Below, in pieces: positions 52,737 to 61,208 of a stretch of DNA of 64,000 nucleotides. A model generated the notes under the pieces. It did no database searches. It was not told where the DNA came from and saw only the letters and a program-made list of their open reading frames with translations. The translations under genes were made by a program, and so were the position numbers. Within the stretch, counting starts at the first letter, position 1. Every line of letters starts with the position of its first letter. Source of the stretch: an uncultured Eubacteriales bacterium (GTDB lineage: Bacteria; Bacillota; Clostridia; Christensenellales; UBA1242); NCBI GenBank assembly GCA_949031345.1, contig CARNVA010000006.1, forward strand, positions 3,542 through 67,541, written 5' to 3'.

Positions 52737-54026
52737 TTATTGCTTACTATAGTTTGGATAGAACAAAGATAAAATTGCACCATAATGCACAAAACCTCGC
52801 TTTGTAATCTGGACGATATTGTTTGCGGATATAATTGCATAACGCTTTTTCAATAGAAATTCAAGTTGATTTTTATAATATTCCCTTGCTGTTTCCTTTA
52901 ATATTTCATCCAAAATTTTCAAGCTGAAACGCCCACTATAGCCACTTATCGCAACATATTTTGCAGCCATTTCTTCCTTAGGTAAAATATAAATATCCTC
53001 TTCATCAAAGGTGCCATGTGCTAAAATCTGCTCTAAACTCTGCTCTGCCTTTCCTATGTTATAGCTCACACCGTTTGAGCCCTTACTTTGTGCTGAAATT
53101 CCAAAGCCTTTATAAGAGGTGTTGTCTAGCATTCTATGTCGAATATAGGATGACAAACCAAGGTCATATTTATCAAGAGAAAAGGTGTTTTGACCAAAAA
53201 TTCCATTATAGCCAAGTCTTGTCAATTTGTGAAATAAATAGCAATATTGCTTAAATAACGCCTTTTTTGACATATTTTCTTTGATTTTTAATATATTTGT
53301 GCGAAATTCATATAATGTCACCTGTTGCGGCTTAAAATATTCAATTGTCGCAAGCGCATCTTTCAAATCTTTTTTAGTCTGGTTTTTTAAGCCATACATA
53401 AGGTCAATATTGACTTTGTTTATACCATATTTTTCACACCAAGAAAGTGCATTTTTCATTCGTTCTACTGTCGGATGAGACCTGTCATTTTCTTTTAAAA
53501 ACTTCTTATTTACTGTTTGAAGACCAAATGAGATTCTTTTGAAGCCATTTAAAGAAATAAGTCTTACCTTTTCTTCAGTTATACTTAAAAATGTAGATTC
53601 AATACTGGGTTCAGTATCTTTTGACAATTTCATCTTATCAAAGATATTCTTTTTTACAAATTCCAAAAGATTTTTGAAATTGTCTTCATCAAGGCATGTT
53701 GGTGTGCCTCCACCTATGTCAAGCCCTGTCAATTTTTTATCTTTATGTGTGTCAATAAAATTTTGAATATCTTGTTTTAAAATTTCGATATATCTGCTCT
53801 CAAAAGCACTGTCAGTTTTTTCATATTTGACATATTCGCAAAATTTACACTTTGACAAACAAAATGGTATATGAATATAAAAGCAGATATCTTGGTTGTC
53901 AAATTGCAGTTTTTCATTTGATTTATATTCAAGCCAATCTTCCTTGTTGACTGGATATGAAGTATTTAATTTATCATTATTTTTCAGTTTTTTAAATATT
54001 TTTCGCATTATTTTCATGTTTTTCAA
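52737..54026 (-). CDS. HemN-like radical-SAM protein
   Basis: A 429-aa radical-SAM protein of the HemN/HemW (coproporphyrinogen oxidase-like) branch. YIHIPFCLSKCKFC gives the CxxxCxxC cluster (Cys 56, 60, 63). GGGTPT (near 110), ESTFLSITEEKV, RISFGLQT and a HemN-type C-terminal winged-helix domain (LLKKRYAIIS..ITKRGF) follow. It lacks the fourth Cys (CxC) of true HemN. No other haem gene is near. It is the last gene of the operon with the Cys/Ser/Gly-tail protein, so a modifying role (for example methyl or radical transfer) is as likely as a haem role. TTG 54026 has AAGGA at good spacing; ATG 54017 is possible. Confidence 0.8.
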   Translation of the reverse strand: MKNMKIMRKIFKKLKNNDKLNTSYPVNKEDWLEYKSNEKLQFDNQDICFYIHIPFCLSKCKFCEYVKYEKTDSAFESRYIEILKQDIQNFIDTHKDKKLTGLDIGGGTPTCLDEDNFKNLLEFVKKNIFDKMKLSKDTEPSIESTFLSITEEKVRLISLNGFKRISFGLQTVNKKFLKENDRSHPTVERMKNALSWCEKYGINKVNIDLMYGLKNQTKKDLKDALATIEYFKPQQVTLYEFRTNILKIKENMSKKALFKQYCYLFHKLTRLGYNGIFGQNTFSLDKYDLGLSSYIRHRMLDNTSYKGFGISAQSKGSNGVSYNIGKAEQSLEQILAHGTFDEEDIYILPKEEMAAKYVAISGYSGRFSLKILDEILKETAREYYKNQLEFLLKKRYAIISANNIVQITKRGFVHYGAILSLFYPNYSKQ

Positions 54027-54045
54027 CCAATTTTTCCTTAATTAT

Positions 54046-54960
54046 CTAAAAAATCACATTACCAAAACCAGCACATAATTTATTGTCATAAGTGTAAGAC
54101 AGTTGTCCTATGGTGCTTGGACAAAGGTTTCTGACATTTCTTGCATAAAACTCGACCAGTTTTCCTTCCTCTGTCATATAAATTCCATTTATACAGTCGC
54201 ATATATCAAGATTGTGAAATTCTTTAACGGTCACTCCACGCTCGCTAAAATCTTTAAACAGCTCTTTATATTCCACAAAATGATCTTTTGAAAAATCATT
54301 CAATGGCATAAGGCCAACAAAGCCTACTCTGAAAATATCCTGTTTAGCAGCCATGTCTAAATATTTGCATATCTCTTCTTTATTATCAATCAACCCCTTA
54401 ATTAAAAGAGTGTTTAATCTTAAAAGTTTCTTATCTTCAAGTTTATTCATGACCTCTTTAATATCTTCTAAGTGTGCTGTTTTGAAGCCAAAAATATCAT
54501 CATTCTTTTCATCAAGATAATGATGCCTTGAAATATGTATCCCTGCAATTTTATCCAGCTTGTCTAGTTTGAAAATTTTGTGCAAATTAAAACCATTTGT
54601 GTTTATGGTCACATACTGCCACTGTCCGCACTCTTCAAACACAGCATTTAAGACAGAATTTAAAAGGTCAACATCCAACAGAGGCTCACCGCCTGTGATT
54701 GACACTCTGTTTAATAATTTATTCCTTTTTAACTCACGCAAAACAATTTTTAGCTTTTCAATATCAAATTCTTTTTCACTGTGCGTTGTTTTCTTCTTTG
54801 TACTGTTGTTGCAAAAAGGGCAACTTGCAAGGCAGACATCAGTTATGCTGATATAGAGATTATATCGCATATACTTGCCCTCTTCAAATTGCCCACTTGA
54901 ATTACAAATATTATCTTTCATTGGCACTTGTTTGCCAAAAAGCTCTATTACATTTGCCAC
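54046..54960 (-). CDS. Radical-SAM protein next to Cys/Ser/Gly-tail protein
   Basis: A 304-aa radical-SAM enzyme with CLASCPFC (Cys 43, 47, 50), SITGGEPLLD (GGE motif near 94) and a strand NTNGF. The C-terminal 60 residues hold four further Cys (CDC, NLCPS, KLCAGF) that could bind an auxiliary Fe-S cluster, as in peptide-modifying twitch/SPASM-type enzymes. The start is a GTG at 54960, three bases after the precursor-like gene's stop, with AAGGTG lying inside that gene's last codons. Tight coupling to the 182-aa protein makes that protein the obvious substrate. The reaction (thioether or other C-H chemistry) is unknown. Confidence 0.75.
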   Translation of the reverse strand: MANVIELFGKQVPMKDNICNSSGQFEEGKYMRYNLYISITDVCLASCPFCNNSTKKKTTHSEKEFDIEKLKIVLRELKRNKLLNRVSITGGEPLLDVDLLNSVLNAVFEECGQWQYVTINTNGFNLHKIFKLDKLDKIAGIHISRHHYLDEKNDDIFGFKTAHLEDIKEVMNKLEDKKLLRLNTLLIKGLIDNKEEICKYLDMAAKQDIFRVGFVGLMPLNDFSKDHFVEYKELFKDFSERGVTVKEFHNLDICDCINGIYMTEEGKLVEFYARNVRNLCPSTIGQLSYTYDNKLCAGFGNVIF

Positions 54961-54963
54961 TTC

Positions 54964-55512
54964 TTAGCACCTTGAAATACTGCTGCCACAGCTTGAAGAA
55001 GAGCTACTGCCGCATCTGCTTACACTTGAGCTTCTGCTGCTGCCACAAGAAGATGATGAAGAGCTTCCGCATCTTGAAGATGAGGATGAGCTTCCACAGC
55101 TGCTTGCACTTTTAATCACATTTCGATTTTGAGCCAGTTTTTTGAGAGAAACTATTTTCTCTTTAGTCTGCCCTATCTCGTTGTCAAGAGTGACAATTTC
55201 ACCAATAAGTTTGCCTTCAGTCATAATGCGAGTGCCGCTGTAAGATTTCATACATTTAAGGTGTAAGTCTTTTCCTTCTACCAAAGCATTATAAACAGCA
55301 GTGAAAGTTGTTTCATTGCCTTCAACAATCGGATTTAAAACCTTTTCTGTAAAAAGCAATTTAAACTCTTTGCTGCACTCTTCGATTGCTTCAGAATAAT
55401 TCAGATATGCAATAAAATCACCCAGTTTTTGATAAGCTTCATCACGACTTACACATCTTTTCACCATTAAATCAATAAACTTTGTCCAATTTTGTTCATT
55501 ATTTCTATCCAT
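54964..55512 (-). CDS. Candidate RiPP precursor with Cys-Gly-Ser C-terminal tail
   Basis: A 182-aa protein. Residues 1-136 are an ordinary helical, charged domain. Residues 137-182 are almost pure Ser/Gly/Arg with six Cys at 139, 148, 156, 167, 175 and 182. Each except the last is in a CGSS unit (CGSSSSSS twice followed by Arg or Cys), and the last residue is Cys. The tail looks like a core peptide and the front like a leader, but it is long for a RiPP. Two radical-SAM genes follow at once in the same operon. ATG 55512 has GAGGAGGGA nine bases upstream; the frame opens earlier at 55572, above the promoter. A metal-binding tail is the main alternative. Confidence 0.6.
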   Translation of the reverse strand: MDRNNEQNWTKFIDLMVKRCVSRDEAYQKLGDFIAYLNYSEAIEECSKEFKLLFTEKVLNPIVEGNETTFTAVYNALVEGKDLHLKCMKSYSGTRIMTEGKLIGEIVTLDNEIGQTKEKIVSLKKLAQNRNVIKSASSCGSSSSSSRCGSSSSSSCGSSRSSSVSRCGSSSSSSCGSSISRC

Positions 55513-55548
55513 CAAAAATTCCCTCCTCAATGACCTTTTGTTTACCTT

Positions 55549-55577
55549 AATATAGCACTTATAAACAGCCAAGTCAA
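55549..55577 (-). promoter_or_regulatory. Promoter of the Cys-tail/radical-SAM operon
   Basis: On the minus strand: TTGACT (55577-55572), exactly 17 bp, TATATT (55554-55549). The leader to ATG 55512 is about 30 nt. It shows that the three genes have their own transcript, separate from the upstream metallopeptidases. Confidence 0.65.
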
Positions 55578-55583
55578 GTAATT

Positions 55584-55614
55584 AAAAAAATCACTTCAAC
55601 AAAAGTGACTTTTT
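55584..55614 (-). terminator. Terminator of the YugP-type gene pair
   Basis: TCACTT (55591-55596) and AAGTGA (55603-55608), extended by A- and T-tracts, form a compact hairpin below the stop at 55645. Confidence 0.65.
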
Positions 55615-55644
55615 AAAATTGTTTCTATTTTTAAAATTATCTAA

Positions 55645-56364
55645 TTATCTATCTTGCGTAATAGTCAACAGCCAGAAAACTGCCCTCAGCAAGAAACCAA
55701 GTGAAACAAGAAGCGAAGCAACATAAGTCATTGCTGCGGCGTTTAACAGCTCATCAACAGGCCTTTTTTCTTCATCAGAAATGGTGCAGCCAATTTCAGT
55801 CAGCACCTTTTTTGCACGAGCTGAAGCGTTATATTCAACTGGCAGCGTGACAAGAGAAGCTATTACTGACACCCCATAGACTGCAATATATGCATAAATT
55901 ACAATCATTCCTGCATTAAGAAAGAATACAAGGTCAAGAAGCAGACCAATAATAAGCATAGGCACAAGCAGCGCCGAAACAAAATTATTTACTCTTATTA
56001 TCGTCTGCCTTACTTTCAAAGCAAGATAGCCCTGTTTATCTTGAAGAGCATGCCCAAACTCATGTGCAACTATTGCATGAGCGGCAATCGAATTTGAATT
56101 GAAGTTTCCTTCTGAGATAGCAAGAGTTTTTGTACGCGAGTTGTAATGGTCTGACAGCGTTCCATGACACTTCCCAACAGTGATATTCACGCCATATCTT
56201 CCAGCAAGCTCTTCTGCCAGTTGCCCGCCCGTCATATCAAGTGGAGATGCAACATTTCTGTATTTATTGTAAGTTCCATTCACCTTAGCTTGTGCAAAAA
56301 TTGATAGAATTACGGCGACCAAAATGACCAAGCCGCAAATCAAATAACCAATATAATATTCCAT
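55645..56364 (-). CDS. YugP-type zinc metallopeptidase (membrane)
   Basis: A 239-aa membrane protein with HEFGHALQ (HExxH zinc motif, about residue 98) after an N-terminal membrane helix and two or three more helices behind it. The order and length fit the YugP (neutral zinc metallopeptidase, PF04298-type) family. Its proteolytic target is unknown. ATG 56364 follows CTAGGAGGTTTTT, nine bases below its paralogue, so the two form an operon. Confidence 0.85.
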   Translation of the reverse strand: MEYYIGYLICGLVILVAVILSIFAQAKVNGTYNKYRNVASPLDMTGGQLAEELAGRYGVNITVGKCHGTLSDHYNSRTKTLAISEGNFNSNSIAAHAIVAHEFGHALQDKQGYLALKVRQTIIRVNNFVSALLVPMLIIGLLLDLVFFLNAGMIVIYAYIAVYGVSVIASLVTLPVEYNASARAKKVLTEIGCTISDEEKRPVDELLNAAAMTYVASLLVSLGFLLRAVFWLLTITQDR

Positions 56365-56373
56365 AAAAACCTC

Positions 56374-57090
56374 CTAGTTGAAAAGAGTCCCCTTTTTTGA
56401 AGCGCCCGTCCAACCCAGCACAATACGCAAAAACTCTGCCCAATATGTCAATCTTGCCTCATTTAAAAACTTTTTACAAAGTCTTAATTGTTCCCCCTCA
56501 AAAACCTCAGCTAAATAAATCATGGCATTCTTAGACGCATCTTTTTCAATTGTAATGGTCATAAGTTTGACAACAAGAGCAAGAATGAAAATAAAAGCAG
56601 CAAGAGCAAGCAGACCGCAACCAATTATAAATGGAGTGCCTCCAAACGCCAACAAAATCATTCCAGCCACCAAACTTGGCATCAGAATTCTTGTTTTGGC
56701 GATAAATCTGCCCACTCTTCTTAGTCTATGCAATTTTTTCAACTTATTTCCACTGACATCTTGAAGTGCATGACCAAGCTCGTGAGCTATGATGGTGTAA
56801 GATGCAAGAGTGTGCATATTTAATGTATTTCCCGACAAAAATAGTTTGCCTTTGCCATAAGCATCACCAGCTATGTTTGAAATTTGCACAATTTCGAGAG
56901 GCTTTTTGATATATCTGCGTAAAACTTGTTCAACAAAATCTAACGGCGAAAGATTGGTATTTGCCTCAATATTGTTGAATTCATTATATTTTTCTGCAAA
57001 TCTTTCATCAGTAAAGTTTGCAATGGCAAGCAAGAAGCAAAGTGCCAAAAGCGCGGCAAATACAAGACCGATAATTATCCAAACATTCAT
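56374..57090 (-). CDS. YugP-type zinc metallopeptidase, paralogue
   Basis: A 238-aa protein related to its downstream neighbour: N-terminal membrane helix, NLSPLDFVEQVL segment, HELGHALQ zinc motif (about residue 103) and two following membrane helices. The two share the layout throughout, so they are duplicates that may form a heteromer. There is no Shine-Dalgarno before ATG 57090. A weak promoter (TTGCTT, 17 bp, TAAACT) ends six bases above it, which would give a leaderless message. Confidence 0.8.
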   Translation of the reverse strand: MNVWIIIGLVFAALLALCFLLAIANFTDERFAEKYNEFNNIEANTNLSPLDFVEQVLRRYIKKPLEIVQISNIAGDAYGKGKLFLSGNTLNMHTLASYTIIAHELGHALQDVSGNKLKKLHRLRRVGRFIAKTRILMPSLVAGMILLAFGGTPFIIGCGLLALAAFIFILALVVKLMTITIEKDASKNAMIYLAEVFEGEQLRLCKKFLNEARLTYWAEFLRIVLGWTGASKKGTLFN

Positions 57091-57242
57091 ATATTAAGTT
57101 TAATCTAAATCTATTTTAAAAGCAAATAAAATATTCATTTTAACTGCAAATTTAAGCAAAATTGCAAGTTTAATGGAGTTTAATAATCAATTTTCTTTTT
57201 TGCAAGGCTTAAAAGATAATAAATTCAGTATTAAAATTAGTC

Positions 57243-57276
57243 AAAAAAAGGCTGTTAAAGCAAAACACCCTTTTTC
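57243..57276 (-). terminator. Terminator of the division-gene operon
   Basis: AAAAAGG..GT pairs with AC..CCTTTTT around a 9-base loop below the transpeptidase stop; on the minus strand T7 follows. Confidence 0.6.
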
Positions 57277-57334
57277 TTTAATTTAAAAAATTTTCTTTAT
57301 TTTATCTCAGGTAAAACAATTAAATCATATGAAG

Positions 57335-59215
57335 CTAGTCAGTGACAAGCAAGATTGTGCTGCCTTTGGCTATTTGAGTGGAAACAGGTGGAAGTTGCTG
57401 CGCTATAAACTCGCCTTCACCGTCAAGCTCAAAATACAGCCCCATTTCTTTTAATATAGTTGCGCACTCAGTCAAGCTTTTTCCGACAAGATATGGCATT
57501 TCAACATATTCTGTCCTTGCGTTTTCATCCTGTTTTTCTTCGCCAAGATAGTCAAATAAGTTGTAAAAGACCTCTTTCCCATACGGTGCAGCGACAATGC
57601 TTCCATAATAGGCGCCATTGCTTGGCTCATCCACCATAATAAAAACTATATATTGTGGGTTGTCTGCTGGATATGTGCCAATAAAACTTGAAATATATTT
57701 TCCGCTGTCAATTCCACCAGTTTCCTTGTATTTTTGAGCCGTTCCTGTCTTTCCGCCTACATTATAACCTTCTACAAATGTATATTTTCCCGTCTTATTT
57801 TCTGCAAATTCCAAAAGTGCGTTTACTGTCTGAGAGGTTTGTCTGCCTATTATGTCATCAACCTTTCGAAGCCCTTTTGCTGATGAGCCTTCCACCAATA
57901 AATGTGGACTGTTGAATGTTCCACCATTGACAATAGCTGAAACCCCCGCAAGAAGTTGAAGAGGTGTAAGTGCGACGGCGTGACCAAAGCCCATGCGGGC
58001 AAGGTCGACATTCTTGACAAGTTTTTTCGCCATCAGAATACCGCTTGCCTCACCTGTGGCATCTATTCCTGTTTTCTGACCAAGTCCAAACTTATTCATA
58101 TAATTATAGAATTTATCTACACCAAGTCTTAATGCCAAATCCATAAAACAACAGTTGCAGGAATTGGCAAAGGCCTCCATTAAATTTTGACTGCCATGAC
58201 CAATCGTTCGCCAGCATTTAATTCTTATACCATCAATCACCCTAAACCCAGGACAGTAAAAACGGTCATTTAGGTTTGTAAGCCCTTCCTCAAGAGCGGC
58301 CGCAACAGTTAAAATCTTAAAAGTTGAGCCAGGCTCATATATATCTGTTGCCGCTCTAACCTTACTTTGTTCAAACAAAGCAATCAAATCATCACGAGGC
58401 ACTTCATTAAGGTCAAAGCTTGGCTTGCTTGAAAGTGATAAAATCTCGCCCGATTTGGCGTTTAAGATCATTCCAGTGGCAGCCTTAGCTTTTTGCTCAA
58501 GCATAATCTTTTCAAGTGCTTGCTCTAAAATAAGTTGCATTTTGCTGTCTATCGTAAGGGTAAGGTCTTTACCGGCCTCACCTGCCACATAGTATCTGAG
58601 CGAGCCGCCAATTTCTTTGCCTTGAAGATCACTTTGAACATAACTGAAGCCATCTTTTCCCTTCAACAAGTCGTTGTAATAAGCCTCAATTCCAGTTTGC
58701 CCCACATTATCGATACTTATAAAGCCCAGCACTTGAGTGAGTAAGTTTCCATAAGTATAATAACGATTTGAATTTTCTGCAAGATACACGCCCGGCAAGC
58801 CCAGTCTATAGATTTTTTCAGCGTCTTCCCCTTCAACTTGCATTTTTATCAACACTTCACTGGCATTCTTCTTGACAATTTTGGAATATACACTTTCAAA
58901 ATTAAGCCCAAGAATTTCTGATAAATGAAGGGCTGTAGTCGAGCTTTCTTTCACCTCTCTTGCCCTTACATAGACATTATAGGTGGTATAACTCACTGCA
59001 AGTGCCGAGCCTGTGCGGTCATAGATTGTTCCTCGAGGTGCAACAATTGCAAGATCACGCGTCCATTGATCAGTAGCCCTTGACTGAAGCTGTTTTCCAT
59101 TTATAATCTGCAACACAAACAAGCGGCATACAAGCGAACAAAAAACAAAGGATATCACCAGAAGCACTGCTAATATCCTCTTTTTTAATGAAAATAATGT
59201 AAAGGCTTTATTCAA
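57335..59215 (-). CDS. Class B penicillin-binding protein with PASTA domain (FtsI/SpoVD-like)
   Basis: A 626-aa septal or sporulation transpeptidase. One N-terminal membrane helix (about residues 15-37) is followed by a dimerisation domain with APRGTIYDR. The transpeptidase has active-site STFK (about residue 300), SCN (near 358) and KTGTAQ (near 495), and a PASTA repeat closes the C-terminus (about 570-626). It crosslinks peptidoglycan outside the membrane. TTG 59215 was chosen because GGAGGTTAGCC precedes it; the frame continues 12 codons upstream into the previous gene. Its place after rsmH and an ftsL-like gene fits the division cluster. Confidence 0.9.
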   Translation of the reverse strand: MNKAFTLFSLKKRILAVLLVISFVFCSLVCRLFVLQIINGKQLQSRATDQWTRDLAIVAPRGTIYDRTGSALAVSYTTYNVYVRAREVKESSTTALHLSEILGLNFESVYSKIVKKNASEVLIKMQVEGEDAEKIYRLGLPGVYLAENSNRYYTYGNLLTQVLGFISIDNVGQTGIEAYYNDLLKGKDGFSYVQSDLQGKEIGGSLRYYVAGEAGKDLTLTIDSKMQLILEQALEKIMLEQKAKAATGMILNAKSGEILSLSSKPSFDLNEVPRDDLIALFEQSKVRAATDIYEPGSTFKILTVAAALEEGLTNLNDRFYCPGFRVIDGIRIKCWRTIGHGSQNLMEAFANSCNCCFMDLALRLGVDKFYNYMNKFGLGQKTGIDATGEASGILMAKKLVKNVDLARMGFGHAVALTPLQLLAGVSAIVNGGTFNSPHLLVEGSSAKGLRKVDDIIGRQTSQTVNALLEFAENKTGKYTFVEGYNVGGKTGTAQKYKETGGIDSGKYISSFIGTYPADNPQYIVFIMVDEPSNGAYYGSIVAAPYGKEVFYNLFDYLGEEKQDENARTEYVEMPYLVGKSLTECATILKEMGLYFELDGEGEFIAQQLPPVSTQIAKGSTILLVTD

Positions 59216-59217
59216 GG

Positions 59218-59868
59218 CTAACCTCCAAACAAGCCCCCTAAGAAATTGCAAAATCTATCAAACCAATTTGACTGTTCATCAACCTTAGTTGGTGGAAGTT
59301 CGCTGTCAGGAATGGTTTCAAAAAGATTTTCCATGTTGTCCGCATTGGTCGCATCAAGCGTCCAGAGATTTTTGAGATAATTTGCAAGGTTAAGCTCATA
59401 TTGAGAGCTTACTTGAGCTATTTGACCTGAGATATTGTCAATTGAAGCAACATTGACCACACCCCAAACACCAAAGAAAGCAAACAAAATTGAAATAACA
59501 AAGACTTTAAATCTGTTTGGCTTTGTCTTTTTTCCGCTTTCGCTTTTATTAAACACAAAAATCTTCTTTCGCTCCACTTCGGTAAGCGTTTCCATTGTAT
59601 CATAGTTGGGCTTTTCAATTACTTCTGAGACCTTGCTTTCAAGTTTGTTGATTTCCTCTTCCTCTTGCTCATAGGTTTTCTTAAGCCTTTCTATTTCAGC
59701 GGCAGGAAAACTTGCAGCCGAAAAAATATTTATTGTCTTTTCATCCTGCTTCTGAGTCTCGGTTTTTATTTCTGGTTGAATTTGTTTTTCTTGCTTTATT
59801 TCCACTTCTGTAGTGGTTTCAACCTTCTTCTCAGTCACAACTTCTTTAAGCAAAGTCCTATCACTCAT
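59218..59868 (-). CDS. FtsL-like bitopic membrane protein
   Basis: A 216-aa protein with a long charged cytoplasmic part (about residues 1-122, Lys/Glu/Thr-rich, coiled coil 60-85), one membrane helix (about 123-147) and a short outer segment starting with a heptad-like helix. Its place between rsmH and the transpeptidase is where ftsL lies in division clusters, and the single helix plus outer coiled coil fits. The N-terminal extension is far longer than in usual FtsL (100-130 aa). FtsL itself diverges quickly, so the assignment rests on position and topology. AAGGGGGCG precedes ATG 59868. Confidence 0.6.
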   Translation of the reverse strand: MSDRTLLKEVVTEKKVETTTEVEIKQEKQIQPEIKTETQKQDEKTINIFSAASFPAAEIERLKKTYEQEEEEINKLESKVSEVIEKPNYDTMETLTEVERKKIFVFNKSESGKKTKPNRFKVFVISILFAFFGVWGVVNVASIDNISGQIAQVSSQYELNLANYLKNLWTLDATNADNMENLFETIPDSELPPTKVDEQSNWFDRFCNFLGGLFGG

Positions 59869-60071
59869 AGTATATTCGCCCCCTTTTCGTAGTATTACTT
59901 TAATGTTTTTTCCCTTTTTAATTGATTTTTAACTGTTTTTTTATTCACTTTTTATTTTTAAACTAAATTTTTTAAAAGTTTAAATCATATCTTTTTAAAA
60001 GATTTATTTTCAATTTAGTATAGCTTTTGGTTTCATTTTTTTATTTAAACAGTTTTAAACTGATAAAACCT

Positions 60072-60138
60072 GCCTTTTCTATATAATAAGGCCTTTTCTA
60101 TATAATAAATATTAAGAATGATAAAAACTATATAATAA
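60072..60138. repeat. 19-bp tandem repeats upstream of the ftsL-like gene
   Basis: Two direct copies of an 18-base unit GCCTTTTCTATATAATAA start at 60072 and 60091 (period 19). A shortened copy, CTATATAATAA, starts at 60128. The rest of 59869-60178 (310 bases) is AT-rich without a visible gene. The repeats may carry promoter elements for the leftward division genes (TATATAG on the minus strand). Confidence 0.6.
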
Positions 60139-60178
60139 TATTTAAACAATAGTAATGAGACCAAATAAAATTGAAAAA

Positions 60179-61111
60179 TCACAGTTTTTCTATTACTCTA
60201 AGTTTTGCACTGCTGCTTCGAGAGTTTTCAAGAAGCTCGCTCTTGTCAGCAATGATTGGTTTATGGTTGATAAGTTTGATTTCTGCCTTATGTCCACATA
60301 TGCACACAGGTGTTTTTGGCGGACAAATGCAATCGGTAGCATATTCTTTGAAGATATTTTTCACAATTCGGTCTTCAAGACTGTGGAAGGTAATCACTGC
60401 CAATCTGCCCCCTTTATTGAGCATTTTTATCCCCTCTCTTAAAAATTCATCCAGTCCGTCAAGCTCGCCATTAACTTCAATTCTTATCGCCTGAAAGGTC
60501 TTTTTTGAAACGCCGCCCTTTCCATAGATTACCTTTTTAGGAAATGACTGTTCAATGATATCTTTAAGCTGAGTTGTTGTCTCGATAGGTGAAATCGCCC
60601 GTCTTTGACAGATATTTTCAACAATGCGTTTTGCATTGCTCTCTTCACCATACTTATATAATATGTCAACAAGCCTTTCTTTTGGATAGCTGTTTACCAC
60701 CATATAAGCGTCTTTGGCTTGAGATTTATCCATTCTCATGTCCAGCCTTCCTTCATGAAGGAAGCTGAAACCGCGACTGCCATTGTCAATTTGATAAGAG
60801 CTGACACCAAGGTCAACCAAAATTCCGTCAATACCAAGGACGCCCCGTCCATTTAAAATGTGCGGAGCGTCCTTGAAATTTGCATGAATTATTTCAATAT
60901 TTTTATTATCTTTAAATCTTTCGCGGCAAACTTTAACTGCATCAATGTCTCTGTCAAAGCCAATCAGTTTTCCACCCTCTGAGAGTCTGGCGGCAATCTC
61001 TGAAGAATGTCCGCCTCCTCCCATTGTGCAGTCAACATAAATGCCTTCCCGCTTAATATTCAGCCCTTCTATGACCTCGTCAAGCAGGACTGGGATATGT
61101 TTAAATTCCAT
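60179..61111 (-). CDS. rsmH: 16S rRNA (cytosine-1402-N4)-methyltransferase
   Basis: A 310-aa RsmH/MraW enzyme that methylates N4 of C1402 in the ribosomal P site using SAM. HIPVLLDEVIEGL opens the protein, TMGGGGHSSEIA is the SAM loop, DGILVDLGVSSYQID and GFSFLHEGRLDMRMD follow, and TFHSLEDRIVK and CICPPKTPVCICGHKAEI near the end are family signatures. ATG 61111 follows AAGGAAAAAA and gives the usual start; the frame opens 8 codons earlier. No mraZ gene is upstream; the CvpA-like gene lies there instead. Confidence 0.95.
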   Translation of the reverse strand: MEFKHIPVLLDEVIEGLNIKREGIYVDCTMGGGGHSSEIAARLSEGGKLIGFDRDIDAVKVCRERFKDNKNIEIIHANFKDAPHILNGRGVLGIDGILVDLGVSSYQIDNGSRGFSFLHEGRLDMRMDKSQAKDAYMVVNSYPKERLVDILYKYGEESNAKRIVENICQRRAISPIETTTQLKDIIEQSFPKKVIYGKGGVSKKTFQAIRIEVNGELDGLDEFLREGIKMLNKGGRLAVITFHSLEDRIVKNIFKEYATDCICPPKTPVCICGHKAEIKLINHKPIIADKSELLENSRSSSAKLRVIEKL

Positions 61112-61208
61112 TTTTTTCCTTAATATTTTTTGCAAATTTGATTTAATTTTTATTTAAATCATTGAAATATAACATTTTCTCTGATTTTTTTATACTCTCT
61201 ATTGCTTT

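Noticed and set aside
52737..54026. Calling the HemN-like protein coproporphyrinogen dehydrogenase
   Set aside because: It lacks the fourth Cys of the HemN CxxxCxxCxC motif and no haem gene is near; the operon context points to another substrate.
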